Of a DNA stretch of 64,000 nucleotides, positions 62,775 to 64,000 are shown piece by piece. The first letter of the stretch is position 1. Each line of letters opens with the position of its first letter. The notes beneath the pieces were generated by a model. That model was not told the DNA's origin, made no database searches, and saw only the letters and a program-made list of their open reading frames with translations. A program made the position numbers and the translations under genes. The DNA comes from Paracyclopina nana (taxonomy: Eukaryota > Arthropoda > Copepoda > Cyclopoida > Cyclopettidae): the NCBI GenBank assembly GCA_019096065.1, contig JAGUCH010000006.1, forward strand, positions 454,001 through 518,000, in the 5' to 3' direction.

Positions 62775-64000
62775 TGAGCAAGCATACTTTTTTCACTTCG
62801 GGGGAGCTGCACACTGGCACCAATGGCGGACAACTGACGAGAAGATGAAATTCCTCAGCCCAAAATGGCGGGCGGGCGGGCGCGCGCGCGCGCGCCCCAG
62901 CTTTGACCACCAAACCACACAGTGGACTTAACTTGCCTTAACTTTAATTTTTCCACTTAAAATAAGCGTTAGAAGCTATAATTTTTTTTTGAGGAAATAT
63001 GAGGGTTTTTTGGGGGGCAGGCGCCCACTGTGCACGACTCCTGGGCTACTGAGGAAATCAAGGATGCCAAGGAGGCGCGCGAACGCTCAAAAATGCAGCC
63101 ACTGTGGATGGTGCACATTAGGCGAAAAAATGAATTTGGAAAACCATTTTGACTGGCAGCAAAGATTAATTTTGGCCATAATTGCTTTTGCCCCCCTTTT
63201 CTAATGATAAATTAGTCGAGCCAGATTTTGGCAAGCGAGCTTCGAGATCGGCTTTTTACCAGCACGCTGTGTCTTTTAGAAGCAGTCGGTTATTATCTGC
63301 AAAATTGTTTTGTTTTGGCCAAAATCACGGCTACGCCGTAAAAATTGTTTTGCCTTGCCATAAGAAAGTTCAATGTCCTGATGAAATTCGAGTTTTATTT
63401 ATAGACCCGAAATGGCTGCTGCTGCCGGTCAAACCGTGACCCTTCTACTTCCAGGTGTCCCGTCAAAGTTGGCCTGCTCCCGGAAGAAGTGTCCCATGGA
63501 TACAATCATAACATGAGGAAGGCTTCATTTATGCATTGGCCACCACGCACTGCTATAAATCTTGATTTTGAACAATTCCTATGCTAATTGGCCCAAGTGA
63601 GCTAAAGTCTAATGAGACTGCACAGTGTGAGAGTGAATTTGACTAATTATTATGGCTGATGGGGCAAAAGATAAAAAAAAGTGAATTTTGGAATTTTTAA
63701 GGCCGCCCAACTAATGCCAACAAATTCCTTGAGCTAATTCCAAGAAAATTCACTTTTTCAAAATAGAAACTAAAATTCACTGCTAAATAATAAAAACGAG
63801 AAAATTAGTTAATAAATTCTATCATGTATTTCCATGAAAGTTCATTTTAAAAAAAGGGAAAAAAAGAATTCACTGCTAAATTAAAAAATGAGAAAATTAG
63901 TTTTTTAATTATTTCAGCTGATTCATGTAACTTCACTTTTTCCCAAATAAATAAATAAATGAACTTCACTAAATAATGAAAAGAAAGAGAAAATAAGTTT
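62775..64000. other. Upstream region of MAGI exon 1 and window end
   Basis: A (CG)n run with CGGGCGGGCG lies at about 62870-62898, roughly 100 bases upstream of the exon 1 ATG, and may mark a CpG-rich promoter. The last 600 bases are AT-rich with AAATGAGAAAATTAGTT-like repeats (near 63795, 63887 and 63980). No gene is supported. Confidence 0.45.

Noticed and set aside
63454-63583. Exon-like patch after CTTCTACTTCCAG reading CPVKVGLLPEEVSHGYN
   Set aside because: A 43-codon open frame is within chance, there is no partner exon in phase, and no family was recognised.

Overview
This is animal nuclear DNA, most likely from an arthropod. It has compact spliced genes with GT-AG introns (many of 45-70 bases), an intron-bearing tRNA-Leu, AATAAA signals, and metazoan families (MAGI, plastin, BAP55, POFUT2, VPS39, a PAR-motif Cys-loop chloride channel). 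The clearest taxonomic hint is a precursor with 14 PGSEFL-GKR repeats. GSEFLamide/EFLamide peptides are best known from crustaceans and chelicerates, so one of those groups is likely, but I cannot name a species.

Layout. 0.4 kb: tRNA-Leu(CAA). 1.6-12.6 kb (+): an orphan ligand-gated chloride channel subunit, 5' end not found, with a divergent 7TM receptor gene nested antisense in its M3-M4 intron (9.9-11.2 kb). 15.5-22.7 kb (-): plastin/fimbrin, sharing a 0.6 kb divergent promoter interval with VPS39 (23.3-26.3 kb, +). 27.0-28.5 kb (+): POFUT2, tail to tail with BAP55/ACTL6 (28.9-30.5 kb, -). 31.1-31.7 kb (+): a tiny TATA-driven four-exon gene for a 49-residue coiled coil. 32.7-33.7 kb (+): a second divergent 7TM receptor. 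35.2-36.5 kb (+): a GTSF1-like CHHC zinc-finger protein. 36.6-37.2 kb (+): two adjacent small ORFs, the second secreted. 37.4-38.3 kb (-): the EFLamide-type neuropeptide precursor. 39.3-40.1 kb (-): a BTB/C2H2 protein. 40.8-62.8 kb (-): MAGI, which I can splice into one 1795-codon frame; its N-terminal exon is not a recognisable PDZ0 and there is a second candidate first exon.

Non-coding content. The striking theme is local duplication around exons: a 160-base composite satellite grown from the last plastin intron and its splice acceptor, a 243-base duplication flanking plastin exon 5, a 333-base duplication of the POFUT2/BAP55 junction, a triplication of a MAGI exon edge, and a decayed VPS39 fragment. 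Mobile elements are short DNA elements: two TA-flanked mariner-type MITEs, foldback elements, a 584-base element with a 7-base target duplication, a 0.36 kb family present three times, and a 3.06 kb TTAA-flanked palindrome whose core is a 171-base satellite. I saw no retroviral, Polinton or CRISPR sequence.

The genes are mostly unrelated in function. Recurrent roles are membrane signalling and secretion (channel, two receptors, neuropeptide, secreted peptide) and cell architecture or trafficking (plastin, MAGI, VPS39). All coordinates, splice sites and motif counts were read by eye without alignment software.
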